Shown: positions 25,542 to 35,412, numbered from the stretch's first letter. The stretch: 64,000 nucleotides of DNA from Halostreptopolyspora alba (GCA_003725585.1 RJMB01000004.1:62001-126000); one strand, 5' to 3'. Numbers and translations: made by a program. The notes: a model not told the origin generated them from the sequence alone.

Positions 25542-26563
25542 TCCCCGAAACCGCCCCCGTGGAGTCTCCCCACGACGCGGAACCCCCCTCCGGCCAACCA
25601 CTGCTCCGGGTCAACGGGCTCACCAAACACTTCCCGGTCAGAGGCGGGATGCTGCGGCCCCTGGCCGGCACAGTACGCGCCGTGGACGACGTCTCCTTCG
25701 AGGTGCGCGGCGGCGAGACTCTCGCCCTTGTCGGTGAGTCCGGATGCGGGAAGTCCACCACCGGAAGGCTCGTCCTCGGCCTGTTGCGGCCCACCGGGGG
25801 CACGGTGCGTTACTCCGGGCGCGACGTCACCCGGATGCGCGGCGCCGAGCTGCGCGAGCACCGCCGCCGGATGCAGATCGTGTTCCAGGACCCGTTCAGC
25901 TCGCTCGACCCGCGCCTCAACGTGGGCGGCATCGTCGGCGAGGGACTCGCGATCCACCGGATGGGAACTCCCTCCGAGCGGCGCGGCCGCATCGCCGAAC
26001 TGCTGACCCTGGTCGGGCTGTCGCCCCGGGACGCCGGCCGGTTCCCGCACCAGTTCTCCGGCGGACAGCGCCAGCGGATCGGTATCGCCCGGGCGCTGGC
26101 CACCTCGCCCGAGTTCCTCGTCTGCGACGAGCCGGTCTCCGCGCTGGACGTGTCCATCCAGGCACAGATCATCAACCTGCTACGGGACCTGCAACACGAG
26201 CGCGGACTCGGCTACCTCTTCATCTCACACGACCTCAACCTGGTTCGCCACATCGCCGACCGGGTGTGTGTCATGTACCTCGGCGAGATCGTCGAGTCGG
26301 CGCCGACCGAGGACCTGTTCCGCGACCCGCGACACCCCTACACCCGTGCGCTGCTGGCCGCGGTTCCGCGGCTCGACGCGCACTCGCGTCCTCCGGAACG
26401 GGTCGGGCTCACCGGCGAGCTTCCCAGCCCGGCCAACCCACCCGAAGGCTGCCGCTTCCGCCCGCGCTGTCCGCGGGCCGTACCGGAGAGCGCGACCGCG
26501 CGTCCCGCTCTCACCGAGGTGGCGCCCGGCCACACCGTGGCCGCCTGCCCCTGCTTCAACTGA
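25538..26563 (+). CDS. Oligopeptide ABC ATP-binding protein (DppF/OppF type)
   Basis: 341 aa. ATG 25538 overlaps the preceding stop by 4 bp. Walker [10 protein letters not shown], the Q-loop/family stretch [15 protein letters not shown], signature [15 protein letters not shown], Walker [28 protein letters not shown], and a C-terminal [11 protein letters not shown]. Second ATPase of the heterodimeric importer. Confidence 0.92.
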   Translation: MIPETAPVESPHDAEPPSGQPLLRVNGLTKHFPVRGGMLRPLAGTVRAVDDVSFEVRGGETLALVGESGCGKSTTGRLVLGLLRPTGGTVRYSGRDVTRMRGAELREHRRRMQIVFQDPFSSLDPRLNVGGIVGEGLAIHRMGTPSERRGRIAELLTLVGLSPRDAGRFPHQFSGGQRQRIGIARALATSPEFLVCDEPVSALDVSIQAQIINLLRDLQHERGLGYLFISHDLNLVRHIADRVCVMYLGEIVESAPTEDLFRDPRHPYTRALLAAVPRLDAHSRPPERVGLTGELPSPANPPEGCRFRPRCPRAVPESATARPALTEVAPGHTVAACPCFN

Positions 26564-26590
26564 CTTCCACCGAGAGTGAGGTGGCCTTCG

Positions 26591-27541
26591 ATGCCGCGGA
26601 TGATCGCCAGGCGGGTGCTCTACGGTTTTCTCATCCTGAACGTCATGACGGTCGCCCTGTTCGTGCTGGTGCGCATGGTTCCGGGCGACCCGGTGCGCGC
26701 CCAACTCGCCGACGCCGCGGTCAGCGAGGAGCAGCTCGCCGAGCTGACCGCCGAACTCGGCCTGGACGCCCCGATCGCGGTACAGCTCGGCCGGTGGTAC
26801 GCCGACGCCGCGCGCGGCGACCTCGGCGAGTCGTACGCCCTGGGCCGACCCGTCACCGAGGTCATCGCCGAGCGGCTGCCCGTGACCCTGGAACTCACCG
26901 TCATGGCCGTGCTCCTGGGAGTCGTTGTCGGGCTGGCCGCCGGGGCGGTCTCGGCCGCCCGTCGCGGCTCGTGGATCGACAACATCGTGCGGGTGGGCGC
27001 GGCCCTGGGGTTGTCGATGCCCAATTTCTGGATCGGCCTACTGCTGATCTCCTTCGTGTCGGTGGTGTTGGGATGGCTACCACCGCTGTCCTACCGAGGC
27101 CCCACCGAGGACCTCGGCACCAACCTGGCCCAACTGGTGCTGCCCGCGATCGCGCTGGCCGTGGGGCTGAGCGCGAGTATCGCCCGCATGTCCCGCTCGG
27201 CCATGCTGGACGTGCTCGGGTCCGACTTCGTGCGGACGTTGCGCGCGAAGGGCAGCTCCGAGTTCACCGTCTTCCGGCACGCGCTGCGCAACTCGCTCAT
27301 CCCGGTGCTGACCCTGGTCGGGGTGCAGCTGGGCGCGCTGTTGGGTGGCACCGTCATCCTGGAGCAGATCTTCGCCCTGCCCGGGCTGGGGCGGACCGTG
27401 TTCGAGGCGGTGGGTAACCGCGACTACCCACTACTCCAGGTCAGCGTGCTGCTCTTCGGGTTCCTCTTCATCACCATCAACCTGCTGGTCGACATCAGCT
27501 ACGGCGTGGTCAACCCACGTATGAGGGCGACGAGCCGATGA
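26591..27541 (+). CDS. Oligopeptide ABC permease (DppB type)
   Basis: 316 aa from ATG 26591 (GAGGTGG upstream); an in-frame GTG at 26576 is possible. Six membrane segments. The family N-terminal half has VRMVPGDPVRAQLA. The EAA-type coupling motif is ARMSRSAMLDVLGSDFVRTLRAKGSS, followed by HALRNSLIPVLTLVGVQLGALLGGTVILEQIFALPGLG. Confidence 0.9.
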   Translation: MPRMIARRVLYGFLILNVMTVALFVLVRMVPGDPVRAQLADAAVSEEQLAELTAELGLDAPIAVQLGRWYADAARGDLGESYALGRPVTEVIAERLPVTLELTVMAVLLGVVVGLAAGAVSAARRGSWIDNIVRVGAALGLSMPNFWIGLLLISFVSVVLGWLPPLSYRGPTEDLGTNLAQLVLPAIALAVGLSASIARMSRSAMLDVLGSDFVRTLRAKGSSEFTVFRHALRNSLIPVLTLVGVQLGALLGGTVILEQIFALPGLGRTVFEAVGNRDYPLLQVSVLLFGFLFITINLLVDISYGVVNPRMRATSR

Positions 27542-27584
27542 GCGCCCGCGCACACACGTCCGATCCGAGGTTAGGGAGGCGGCG

Positions 27585-28520
27585 ATGACCGAGCGGTCCG
27601 CCACTGAGACCGACAGTGCCGCGCGGGCGGGGGGAGCCGTGACCGAGCCGCCCCCGTCGGGTGCCGGCGAGATTCCCGTCGAGACACGAGGCCAGGCCAC
27701 GCTGCGGTTCGTCCGTACCCAGAAGCTCGGGACCGCCGCGGGTCTGTTCGTCGTGCTACTGATCCTGCTGGCGGCGTTCGCCGCGGTGGTGGCCCCGTTC
27801 GACCCGACCGAACAGAACCGGAACGCCCTCCTCGCCGCTCCCGGTGTCGGGCACTGGCTGGGAACCGACGACCTGGGCCGCGACCTGCTGAGCCGCATCA
27901 TCCACGGGGCGCGGATATCGCTGTACGTGGGCACGGTGACGGTGGTGGTGTCGCTGTCCCTGGGGGTTCTCGTCGGCCTGGTCGCCGGCTACATCGGCGG
28001 CGCGGTCGACGGGGCGCTGCAGGCGCTGATCGACGCCATCCTGAGCATCCCGCCCATCGTGCTGGCACTGTTCGTGGCGTCGCTGCTGGGGCCGAGCATC
28101 TCCAACGTCATCGTCGCGCTGACCATCGTGACCGCGCCACGGTTCGCCCGCGTCGCGCGGGGCGAGATGCAGCGGGTGAAGAGCGAGGACTACATCGAGG
28201 CCGCGGTCGTTCTCGGCGCGAGCCGCGCGCGGGTGATGCTGCGCCACGGGTTGCCGAACATGGTCCCGGCGCTCACGGTCGTGGCGAGCCTGGGCTTCGG
28301 CAACGTCATCATCGCCGAGGCGGCGTTGAGCTTCCTCGGGATCGGCCCCCCGCCGCCGCAGCCGTCCTGGGGGCTGATGCTCAGCCAGGGGATGATGTAC
28401 TTCGAGCTGGCCCCGTGGATCGTGATCTTTCCCGGTGTGGCGATCAGCCTGGCCGTCCTGTCGTTCAACCTCTTCGGTGACGCGCTCCGCGACTTTCTCG
28501 ACCCCAAGTTGGTCCGCTAG
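27585..28520 (+). CDS. Oligopeptide ABC permease (DppC type)
   Basis: 311 aa. ATG 27585 follows AGGGAGGCGG. N-terminal OppC-like segment (RTQKLGTAAGLFVVLLILLAAF), DLGRDLLSRIIHGARISLYVG, the coupling loop GEMQRVKSEDYIEAAVVLGAS and a conserved tail DALRDFLDPKL. Last gene of the importer operon. Confidence 0.9.
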   Translation: MTERSATETDSAARAGGAVTEPPPSGAGEIPVETRGQATLRFVRTQKLGTAAGLFVVLLILLAAFAAVVAPFDPTEQNRNALLAAPGVGHWLGTDDLGRDLLSRIIHGARISLYVGTVTVVVSLSLGVLVGLVAGYIGGAVDGALQALIDAILSIPPIVLALFVASLLGPSISNVIVALTIVTAPRFARVARGEMQRVKSEDYIEAAVVLGASRARVMLRHGLPNMVPALTVVASLGFGNVIIAEAALSFLGIGPPPPQPSWGLMLSQGMMYFELAPWIVIFPGVAISLAVLSFNLFGDALRDFLDPKLVR

Positions 28521-28966
28521 TTCTCCAGGTGGGCGGCCGGTCGCCCGTTACTCCTCCCCGTGCCGCGACCACGCCCGGGATACCGGCCGCTCGCGTCCCT
28601 TCGCCCACGGCACCTCGCTCTCGGCGACACCCCGCGGTCCTCGACCGTTCCACGGGTGTCTCGTCCACACTCGCCATCCCAGGGCGCGAAACCGGGGGCG
28701 CCAACGCCAAGGATCCCCCGGGCAGGACCGGGTCACGGCCGCCCCTCGTTGGCGAGGTCCCCGTTTCCGTCCCGTCGCGGGGTGCTAGGGTCGCGGGCGT
28801 CCGACGAGTTCCACCGCGTTGGGGGCCGGTGGAACGCCGCGCGTCCCGGACCCAGGAAGTCCCGCGCTCCGTTGAGGTGGCGTTGTCGAGACGGCGAGTA
28901 CGTTTCGACAGCGGGTCACTGGCGGTCTGAGGGCCGCACGAGCACTAGCGAAGGGGCAGGGTCACC
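28521..28966. other. Intergenic region before purC with a hairpin
   Basis: 446 bp without a supportable gene. The only clear structure is a hairpin at 28808-28835: a perfect 9-bp stem GTTCCACCG/CGGTGGAAC with a 10-nt loop, ending about 130 bp before purC. It could end the importer transcript or belong to the purC leader; I do not recognise a riboswitch. Confidence 0.5.
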
Positions 28967-29800
28967 GTGGAACTCATTCACTCCGGAAAGGTTCGCGACG
29001 TCTACAGCGACGGGGACGACCTGATCCTCGTCGCCTCCGACCGGGTCAGTGTCTATGACGTCGTACTGCCCACCCCCATCCCGGACAAGGGGAAGATCCT
29101 CACCCAGCTGTCGCTGTGGTGGTTCGAGAGGCTGGCCGACGTCGTTCCCAACCACGTCGTCTCCGCCACCGACGTGCCGCCCGAGTGGGTCGGGCGCGCG
29201 ATTCGCTGCCGGCGGCTGGAGATGATCCCGGTGGAGTTCATCGCGCGCGGGTACCTGACCGGACTCGGGCTCAGGGAGTACGAGAAGCACGGCGCCATCT
29301 CGGGTGTCCCGTTGCCGTCGGGGCTCATGGAGGCGTCCCGGCTACCCGAGCCGATCCTCACACCGACCACCAAGGAGACCGAGGGCCACGACGAGTTCGT
29401 CACCTTCGACGACATCGCGGCGGAGATCGGGAGCGCGACCGCCGAACGGCTGCGGCGTGTCACGCTGGAGATCTACGAGCGCGGTGCCGCTCTCGCCGCG
29501 GAGCGCGGCATCATCATCGCCGACACCAAGCTGGAGTTCGGGCGCTCCCCCGAAGGAACCCTGGTCCTCGCCGACGAGGTGCTCACATCGGACTCCTCGC
29601 GGTTCTGGCTCGCCGACGAGTGGCGACCCGGCCGGCCGCAGCACGCGCTCGACAAGCAGTTCGTGCGGGACTGGTCGGCCACCGTGACCGACTGGGACCG
29701 CACGCCTCCCGGCCCGCCGATCCCGGACGACGTGGTCGAGGCGACCCGGCGGCGCTACATCGACGTCTACGAGCGCATTACCGGAAACACGTGGGAGTAG
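28967..29800 (+). CDS. purC: SAICAR synthase (PurC)
   Basis: 277 aa. Catalyses CAIR + Asp + ATP to SAICAR in de novo purine synthesis. Motifs: HSGKVRDVYSDGDDLILVASDRVSVYDVVLPTPIPDKG, PVEFIARGYLTGLGLREY, ADTKLEFG and ADEVLTSDSSRFW. This is the longer SAICAR synthase type used by actinobacteria. The GTG start at 28967 has a moderate AAGGGGCAGGG upstream. Other pur genes are not in the window. Confidence 0.96.
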   Translation: MELIHSGKVRDVYSDGDDLILVASDRVSVYDVVLPTPIPDKGKILTQLSLWWFERLADVVPNHVVSATDVPPEWVGRAIRCRRLEMIPVEFIARGYLTGLGLREYEKHGAISGVPLPSGLMEASRLPEPILTPTTKETEGHDEFVTFDDIAAEIGSATAERLRRVTLEIYERGAALAAERGIIIADTKLEFGRSPEGTLVLADEVLTSDSSRFWLADEWRPGRPQHALDKQFVRDWSATVTDWDRTPPGPPIPDDVVEATRRRYIDVYERITGNTWE

Positions 29801-29891
29801 CGGCCCGCTCGGCGGCCGGACCCCCGCGCCCATCCATCCCGCACGCCATGGTTACGACCGGGGTGGGGCGGGGGCCGTGTCCCGAGAGCGG

Positions 29892-30767
29892 TCACTCCTC
29901 CCGGTGCGGGGTCCTGCCCGAAACGGCCTCGGCGACGAGCTGCTCCTCGGTGGCGCCCTCGCGCCAGTATCCGGTGAAGGACACGGCACCGCGGTCGTAG
30001 CCGCGCTCGTTGACGAGGTGCCGTCGTAGTGAACGTACGGTCGTGGCCTCGCCCGCGATCCAGGCGTAGGGGGTGCCGGAGGGCAGTTCGGCCGCGCGCA
30101 CCGCGTCCAGCAGGCGGCCACCCTCGTGGTGCCCGGTGTCACCACGGAAGAGCCACGTCACCTCGGCGTCGGCCTCGGTGGCGATGTGCTGCTGGTCCTG
30201 AGGGTGCGGGACCTCGATCCAGACGCGGGCGCGCGTGGTGGCGGGCAACCACTCGAGGATGCCGGCGGCGGCCGGCAAGGCGGTCTCGTCGGCGACGATC
30301 AGCGCCCACTCGGTGCCGTTCGGGGGGCGGAAGTCAACGCCCCCATTGTCCTCGACCGCCGGGCCGAGGACGGTGACGCGGTCTCCGGGCCCAGCGTTGG
30401 CCGCCCAGTGGGAGGCCGGGCCGTTGTCGCCGTGCAGCACGAAGTCGACGTCCAGCTCGTCGGGGGCGCGGCGTTGCTCACGCACCGTGTAGGAGCGCAT
30501 GATGCCACGAACCTCGGGATCCATGGCCCGCCACTGGGCGAACCACTCGTCCCCCGCGTCGGTGGGCACGATCGGGGCGTCCTGGTGCGGGTGTGGCAGG
30601 AACAGTTTCAGCCGCTGGTCACGTCCGCCGGATGCGAGCTCCACGAGCCCTTCTCCGCCGAAGGTGATGCGCAGCATCGTGGGACCGAGCCGTTCGGTGC
30701 GTACGACGCGCAGATCCGCGAAGCGGAACGGCGCGGTGGTGGGTGTTTCGGTGGCTGTGCTGGCCAT
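29892..30767 (-). CDS. Siderophore-interacting protein, FAD reductase
   Basis: 291 aa from ATG 30767 (GGAG upstream). SIP/ViuB-type ferric-siderophore reductase: FAD-binding domain with MRSYTVREQR (the RxYTxR motif), GPASHWAANAGPGDRV, then an NAD(P)-binding half with LIVADETALPAAAGIL, IAGEATTVRSLRRHLVNERG and FTGYWREG. It releases iron by reduction in the cytoplasm. It lies 89 bp downstream of the iron-binding-protein gene on the same strand and is probably co-transcribed under the iron boxes at 31.9 kb. Confidence 0.9.
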   Translation of the reverse strand: MASTATETPTTAPFRFADLRVVRTERLGPTMLRITFGGEGLVELASGGRDQRLKLFLPHPHQDAPIVPTDAGDEWFAQWRAMDPEVRGIMRSYTVREQRRAPDELDVDFVLHGDNGPASHWAANAGPGDRVTVLGPAVEDNGGVDFRPPNGTEWALIVADETALPAAAGILEWLPATTRARVWIEVPHPQDQQHIATEADAEVTWLFRGDTGHHEGGRLLDAVRAAELPSGTPYAWIAGEATTVRSLRRHLVNERGYDRGAVSFTGYWREGATEEQLVAEAVSGRTPHREE

Positions 30768-30856
30768 ATGCGTGGACTCCTGGTTTCGGGGGGTCGCTGG
30801 CGTGGGTCCATGGGTCCCGTGCGTGCCCGGCCCGCGGGTCACTGTGCGGGCGGCGG

Positions 30857-31867
30857 TCAGGTGAGCTTGCGCGCGTTGCGGATCGCCTCGGCGAGGTCCT
30901 CCAGGAGGGGGGCGCAGCCCGCGTAGGAGAAACGGGGCTCGCTGACCCAGGGCACGACCTGGTCGGCCTCGACAGCGGGCAGTTCGTTCCAGGTCGGCTT
31001 GGACTCGAGGTCCTCGGGCTGGAGCGCCGAGGAACGGTTGTCGAGGAACAGGATGTCGGCGTCGTACTTGTCGGCGTTCTCCCAGCTGAGGCTCTCGAAG
31101 AAGTCACCGTCGTCGAGATTGTCCGGCACCACGAAGTCGACCCCGAGTTCTTGGAAGTAGCGCAGATCAGCCGACATCTCGGGGTTGGAGGCGTAGAACA
31201 GGTCGGGGTCGCCAGAACACGCCAGGACCTTGATGTCGTTCTCCGCGACGGCCTCGCGGAGCACCTCCACGGCGTCGTCGAACCGGCTCTTGGCCTCGGT
31301 GGCCTTGTCGGAGTCGAGGTCGGCGCCCAGCGCTTCGGCGAGTTCGGCGTGGCGTTCCAGCGACTCGGGAAGTGAGGCGTTCACGACGTCCAACCCGATG
31401 CTCGGGGCGATCGCGAGGATCTCGTCCGCGCTCTCCTCGGGCACGTACCAGAGAGTGTCCTCCTCGTACATGCTGGAGATCAGCACGTCGGGTTCGAGGG
31501 CCGCGTAGTCCTCCACGCTGAACTCGCCCCACGCGTTGCCGAGGACCTCGACCGAGTCGACGTCGACCTCTCCGGCCTGGACGTCGGCCTCGCCGCCCTC
31601 GGTGGTGGTGGGGCCGAACACCCCCACGCACTCGATGCCGTAGTCCTTCAGGACCGCCGCCGTTCCGATGAACGCGACGATGTCGCTGGGCGTGCCCTCC
31701 GTCTCGACCGTCTCGCCGCGGTCGTCGGTGAACGTCCAGGATCCGGCGTTGGCGCCGCTCTCGGACGAGGATCCGCCGCACGCGGACACGAGCCCGGCGA
31801 GTCCGAGCGTGCCGCAGGCGGTGAACAGCCCGCGTCGGGAGAGAGCGTGGGAACGAGCGCGCGACAT
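30857..31867 (-). CDS. Iron-siderophore ABC substrate-binding lipoprotein
   Basis: 336 aa from ATG 31867. The N-terminus combines a twin-Arg-like SRRGLF with lipobox LVSAC. FepB/FhuD-like PBP: WTFTDDRGETVETEGTPSDIVAFIGTAAVLKDYGI, ALEPDVLISSMY and a C-terminal VVPWVSEPRFSYAGCAPLLEDLAEAI. Captures a ferric siderophore at the outer face of the membrane. Divergent from the FecCD permease genes; the shared promoter holds two IdeR-type boxes. Confidence 0.9.
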   Translation of the reverse strand: MSRARSHALSRRGLFTACGTLGLAGLVSACGGSSSESGANAGSWTFTDDRGETVETEGTPSDIVAFIGTAAVLKDYGIECVGVFGPTTTEGGEADVQAGEVDVDSVEVLGNAWGEFSVEDYAALEPDVLISSMYEEDTLWYVPEESADEILAIAPSIGLDVVNASLPESLERHAELAEALGADLDSDKATEAKSRFDDAVEVLREAVAENDIKVLACSGDPDLFYASNPEMSADLRYFQELGVDFVVPDNLDDGDFFESLSWENADKYDADILFLDNRSSALQPEDLESKPTWNELPAVEADQVVPWVSEPRFSYAGCAPLLEDLAEAIRNARKLT

Positions 31868-31927
31868 GGCATCGCGTCCTTTCGTATCGGGGGTCACAGC
31901 GGGGGGCACATCCACCGAAGGTCGACA

Positions 31928-31966
31928 GTAGCTTAGCCTAACCTGTGTTAGGTTAAACTAACCAAA
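31928..31966. promoter_or_regulatory. Tandem IdeR/DtxR iron boxes
   Basis: Two 19-bp sites, 1 bp apart. 31928-31946 matches the consensus TTAGGTTAGSCTAACCTAA at 15 of 19. 31948-31966 (TTAGGTTAAACTAACCAAA) matches at 16 of 19. They lie between the divergent binding-protein and permease genes and should repress both under iron sufficiency. Confidence 0.85.
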
Positions 31967-32005
31967 ATCATCTTGGGAACCTCCCAGCCGGAACCGGAGT
32001 CCCCC

Positions 32006-33073
32006 TTGACTGTGAGCGACCCGCCACGGAGTGGCGTAGCCGCGCCGGCAGCCCCGTCGTCCCCCCAATCCCGCCCATCACGCGGGCGGAACGCCACGCG
32101 CGCCGCCGGACTGTTGTGCGCGTTGCTGGTCCTGCTCATGGTGCTCGCCTGCAGCATCGCCATCGGTGCCAAGCAGCTACCGCTGACCGAGGTGTGGAGC
32201 GGACTCGTCGACAGCGGCTCCCCCGACTACCCGGTGGTGCACGAGATGCGGCTCCCCCGCACCCTGCTCGGGCTGGTGGGCGGCGCCGCGCTCGGGCTGG
32301 CCGGCGGCGTGATGCAGGCGTTGACCCGCAACCCGCTCGCCGACCCGGGTGTCCTGGGGATCAACGCCGGCGCGTCGGCGGCCGTGGTCTCGGCGATCTC
32401 GTTCCTCGGCGTCGCCACGTTCACGGGCTACGTGTGGTTCGCCTTCGCCGGCGCGGCCGTGGTCTCGGTGCTCGTCTACATGGTCGGTGGTGGGCGCGGC
32501 GCCACCCCCGCCCGGCTGGCGCTCGCGGGGACGGCGCTCGGCGCGGCCCTGCACTCGTACCTGAACGCGGTGCAGCTGCTCGACACCGCCTCGCTGGACC
32601 AGATGCGGTTCTGGACGGTTGGTTCCCTGGCCAGCGCCGAGATGACAACGGTGGCCCGGTTGGCGCCGTTCGTGGCCGTGGGGTTGCTGCTGGCGCTCGC
32701 GCTCGGCCGGCCGTTGAACGCGCTCGGGCTCGGGGATGACGCGGCGCGGGCGGTCGGGGTGGAGCCCACCGGCATCCGCGCCCTGGCGATGGCTGCGGTG
32801 ACCCTGCTGTGCGGGGCCGCCACGGCGGCCTGCGGGCCGATCGTCTTCGTCGGGCTCGCGGTACCGCACATAGCGCGCGCCATCACCGGACCCGACCTGC
32901 GCTGGCTGCTGCCCTACTGCGCCACGTTGGCGCCGGTGCTGTTCCTCGGAGCCGACATCGTGGGTCGGATCCTGGCTCGGCCAGGGGAGATCCAGGTCGG
33001 GGTCATGACCGCGATCCTGGGCGGGCCGTTCTTTCTTTACCTGGTGCGGCGATGGAGGGTGGCGCGGGCGTGA
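32006..33073 (+). CDS. Iron-siderophore ABC permease (FecCD family), subunit 1
   Basis: 355 aa. Start TTG 32006 fits a GGAG 6 bp upstream; GTG 32012 is an alternative. Nine to ten membrane segments. Family blocks: RLPRTLLGLVGGAALGLAGGVMQALTRNPLADPGVLGINAGAS, FWTVGSLASAEM and GPIVFVGLAVPHIARAITGPDLRWLLPYCATLAPVLFLGADIVGR. Iron regulated through the boxes just upstream. The next gene overlaps its stop. Confidence 0.92.
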   Translation: MTVSDPPRSGVAAPAAPSSPQSRPSRGRNATRAAGLLCALLVLLMVLACSIAIGAKQLPLTEVWSGLVDSGSPDYPVVHEMRLPRTLLGLVGGAALGLAGGVMQALTRNPLADPGVLGINAGASAAVVSAISFLGVATFTGYVWFAFAGAAVVSVLVYMVGGGRGATPARLALAGTALGAALHSYLNAVQLLDTASLDQMRFWTVGSLASAEMTTVARLAPFVAVGLLLALALGRPLNALGLGDDAARAVGVEPTGIRALAMAAVTLLCGAATAACGPIVFVGLAVPHIARAITGPDLRWLLPYCATLAPVLFLGADIVGRILARPGEIQVGVMTAILGGPFFLYLVRRWRVARA

Positions 33074-34110
33074 GCCGTACGAACGTCAACGTGGTGCGTG
33101 TCGGCGCGTGGTCCGCGCGCCTGCGTCCTCGTGCGCTGACCGTCGTGGCGGTGTGCGCGCTGGTCGCCGTCGCTCTGGCGGTGCTCGCCATCGGAGCCGG
33201 CGGCTACCCCATGAGCCCGGCCGAGGTGGTGCGCGCTCTCGGCGGGTCCGGCTCGCAGTCCGACCTCGTCATCGTCCACGAGGTCCGGCTACCGAGGGCG
33301 GCCACGGCCCTGCTGGTGGGAAGCGCGTTGGCGCTGTCCGGGGCGGTGTTCCAGGCCCTGACGCACAATCCGCTGGGCAGCCCGGACGTGCTCGGCTTCA
33401 GCCAGGGCGCGACCACCGGGGCGATGACGGTGATCGTGGTCATCGGCGCCGGCAGCACCGCGCTGTCCGCCGGTGCGGTGCTCGGTGGCGTGCTCACGGG
33501 TGCGCTGATGTACGCGCTGCTGTGGCCCCGCGGGCTGCACGGCTACCGGCTCGTCCTGACGGGGATCGGTGTCGCGGCGATCCTCACCGGCGTCAACGGC
33601 TACCTGCTGACACGGGCCGAGATCGTGGACGCGGCGCGGGCCGTGCTGTGGCTGACCGGCAGCCTGGACGGTCGCGGCTGGGAGGACGCGCTGCCGCTGC
33701 TCCTGGCCATGGTGGTGCTGGTACCGGTGGTACTGGGCTACGGGCGCGCGCTGCGCATGATGGAGATGGGCGACGACACCGCGCTCGCGCTCGGTGTGCG
33801 GGCCGAGCGGGTGCGGCTGGCGCTGCTCGCCTCGGCGGTGCTGCTCGCCTCGTTCGCGGCGGCCGCGGCGGGGCCGGTGCTGTTCGTCGCGCTCACCGCT
33901 CCGCACCTGGCGCGCCGGCTGACCCGGGCGCCGGGGCCGAACCTGGTGGCGTCGATGTGCATGGGGGCCGCACTGCTGGTGACCGCCGACTGGGTCGCCC
34001 AGCGCGCTTTCCCCGGGCGCGAACTACCGGTCGGTGTGGTCACGGGCCTGCTGGGTGGGGGCTATCTGGTGTGGCTGCTGACCGCGGAGCGCCGGGCCGG
34101 GCGGATCTGA
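33070..34110 (+). CDS. Iron-siderophore ABC permease (FecCD family), subunit 2
   Basis: 346 aa from GTG 33070, overlapping the preceding stop by 4 bp; an ATG at 33052 is possible. Motifs: RLPRAATALLVGSALALSGAVFQALTHNPLGSPDVLGFSQGA, WLTGSLDGRGW, and GPVLFVALTAPHLARRLTRAPG with a C-terminal ELPVGVVTGLLGGGYLVWLL. Forms the channel with subunit 1. No matching ATPase gene follows. Confidence 0.92.
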   Translation: MSRTNVNVVRVGAWSARLRPRALTVVAVCALVAVALAVLAIGAGGYPMSPAEVVRALGGSGSQSDLVIVHEVRLPRAATALLVGSALALSGAVFQALTHNPLGSPDVLGFSQGATTGAMTVIVVIGAGSTALSAGAVLGGVLTGALMYALLWPRGLHGYRLVLTGIGVAAILTGVNGYLLTRAEIVDAARAVLWLTGSLDGRGWEDALPLLLAMVVLVPVVLGYGRALRMMEMGDDTALALGVRAERVRLALLASAVLLASFAAAAAGPVLFVALTAPHLARRLTRAPGPNLVASMCMGAALLVTADWVAQRAFPGRELPVGVVTGLLGGGYLVWLLTAERRAGRI

Positions 34111-34230
34111 GCGAGTGCGGGCCGCCGGCCCCGAGTTGGGCACTGTCGGGCGGCCGCACGGCGGCACGATTCCTCCCACACCCCCCGGGGTAGCGGACCA
34201 CGCGGAATCCGACTCCACGGAGGGCTGCTG

Positions 34231-35412
34231 ATGGAGATGCGAGCCACGCTGGGGCTGGGACGCTGGTTCGGTATTCCGGTGGCCGCGAACATCGGAGTGC
34301 TGGTGATCATCCTGCTCATCGGTTCGGGGCTGGCGTTCGGGGTACTTCCGACCCAGTTCCCCGGATGGGCGACCCCCACCTACCTGCTGGTCGGCCTGGT
34401 CGCCGGCCTGCTGCTCGTGCTGTCGATCGTGGTGCACGAGCTGGCGCACGCCCTGGTCGCGCGGGCCAAGGGCGTACAGATCGACGGGATCACGCTCTGG
34501 CTGCTCGGTGGGGTGGCCCAGATGCGTAGCGAACCGACCTCACCCCGCGACGAACTGCAGATATCCGCCGTCGGCCCGCTGGCGAGCCTCACACTCGGCC
34601 TCGTGTTCGGGCTGCTCGCGGGCGCCATCGCGCTCGCCGGCCCGGCGGGCGCGCCGGTCCTCGCCACGTTCGGGTTCGTCGCGTGGGCCAACGTTCTGCT
34701 CGCCGTGTTCAACCTGCTGCCCGCCGCTCCGCTGGACGGCGGGCGGGTGCTGCGGGCGGCGCTGTGGTGGGGCACCGGCGACCGCGGCCGGGCGGCCACC
34801 ATCGCCGCCCGGGCGGGGCGTGGCCTGGGGCTGGTGCTCATCGGGGTCGGGCTGGCCCAGGCGCTCTTCCTTCCCGGTATCGGTGGGCTCTGGCTGGCGC
34901 TCATCGGCCTGTTCATGGTGCACGCGGCCACCGCCGAGGGCAACCAGGCGCGGCTGACGACGCAACTACACGGGGTCCGGGTCCACCAGGTGATGTCCTC
35001 CACCCTGGTCACGGCGCCGCCGCGGGCGACGGTCGCCGAGTTCATCGACGAGGTCGCGCTGCACCGGCCCTTCTCGACCTACCCCCTGGTCGACGAGCAC
35101 GGCCGGTTGACCGGGCTGGTGACGTTGAACCGGATCCGCGCCGTACCGGCCGACCAGCGCACGCGGACCCCGCTGGAGCAGGTCGCCTGTGCCCCGGAGG
35201 ACGTGCCCACCACGCGGCCCCATGAGGAGGTCACCGAGCTGTTGCCGCGGCTGCACGGGTGCGGTGACGGCCGGGCGGTCGTACTCGACGAGGCCGGCCG
35301 GGTGGTCGCGGTGGTCTCGCCGGGGGACATCTCCCGGCTCGCCTCCGCCGCGGACCTGCGCTCCACCGATCCCTACCCCCCGCGGGGCGCGGACCTCAAC
35401 CGGGGCCCCTGA
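34231..35412 (+). CDS. Site-2 protease family metalloprotease (M50) with CBS domains
   Basis: 393 aa. Membrane zinc protease with the HExxH motif in SIVVHELAHALVARAKG and the second motif NLLPAAPLDGGRVLRAAL (Asp ligand). Six membrane segments fill residues 15-230. Two CBS motifs follow (VHQVMSSTLVTAPPRATVAEF... and a C-terminal half), an SpoIVFB-like M50-CBS arrangement in which ligand binding to the CBS part may gate proteolysis. Target unknown. It stands alone. Confidence 0.9.
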   Translation: MEMRATLGLGRWFGIPVAANIGVLVIILLIGSGLAFGVLPTQFPGWATPTYLLVGLVAGLLLVLSIVVHELAHALVARAKGVQIDGITLWLLGGVAQMRSEPTSPRDELQISAVGPLASLTLGLVFGLLAGAIALAGPAGAPVLATFGFVAWANVLLAVFNLLPAAPLDGGRVLRAALWWGTGDRGRAATIAARAGRGLGLVLIGVGLAQALFLPGIGGLWLALIGLFMVHAATAEGNQARLTTQLHGVRVHQVMSSTLVTAPPRATVAEFIDEVALHRPFSTYPLVDEHGRLTGLVTLNRIRAVPADQRTRTPLEQVACAPEDVPTTRPHEEVTELLPRLHGCGDGRAVVLDEAGRVVAVVSPGDISRLASAADLRSTDPYPPRGADLNRGP

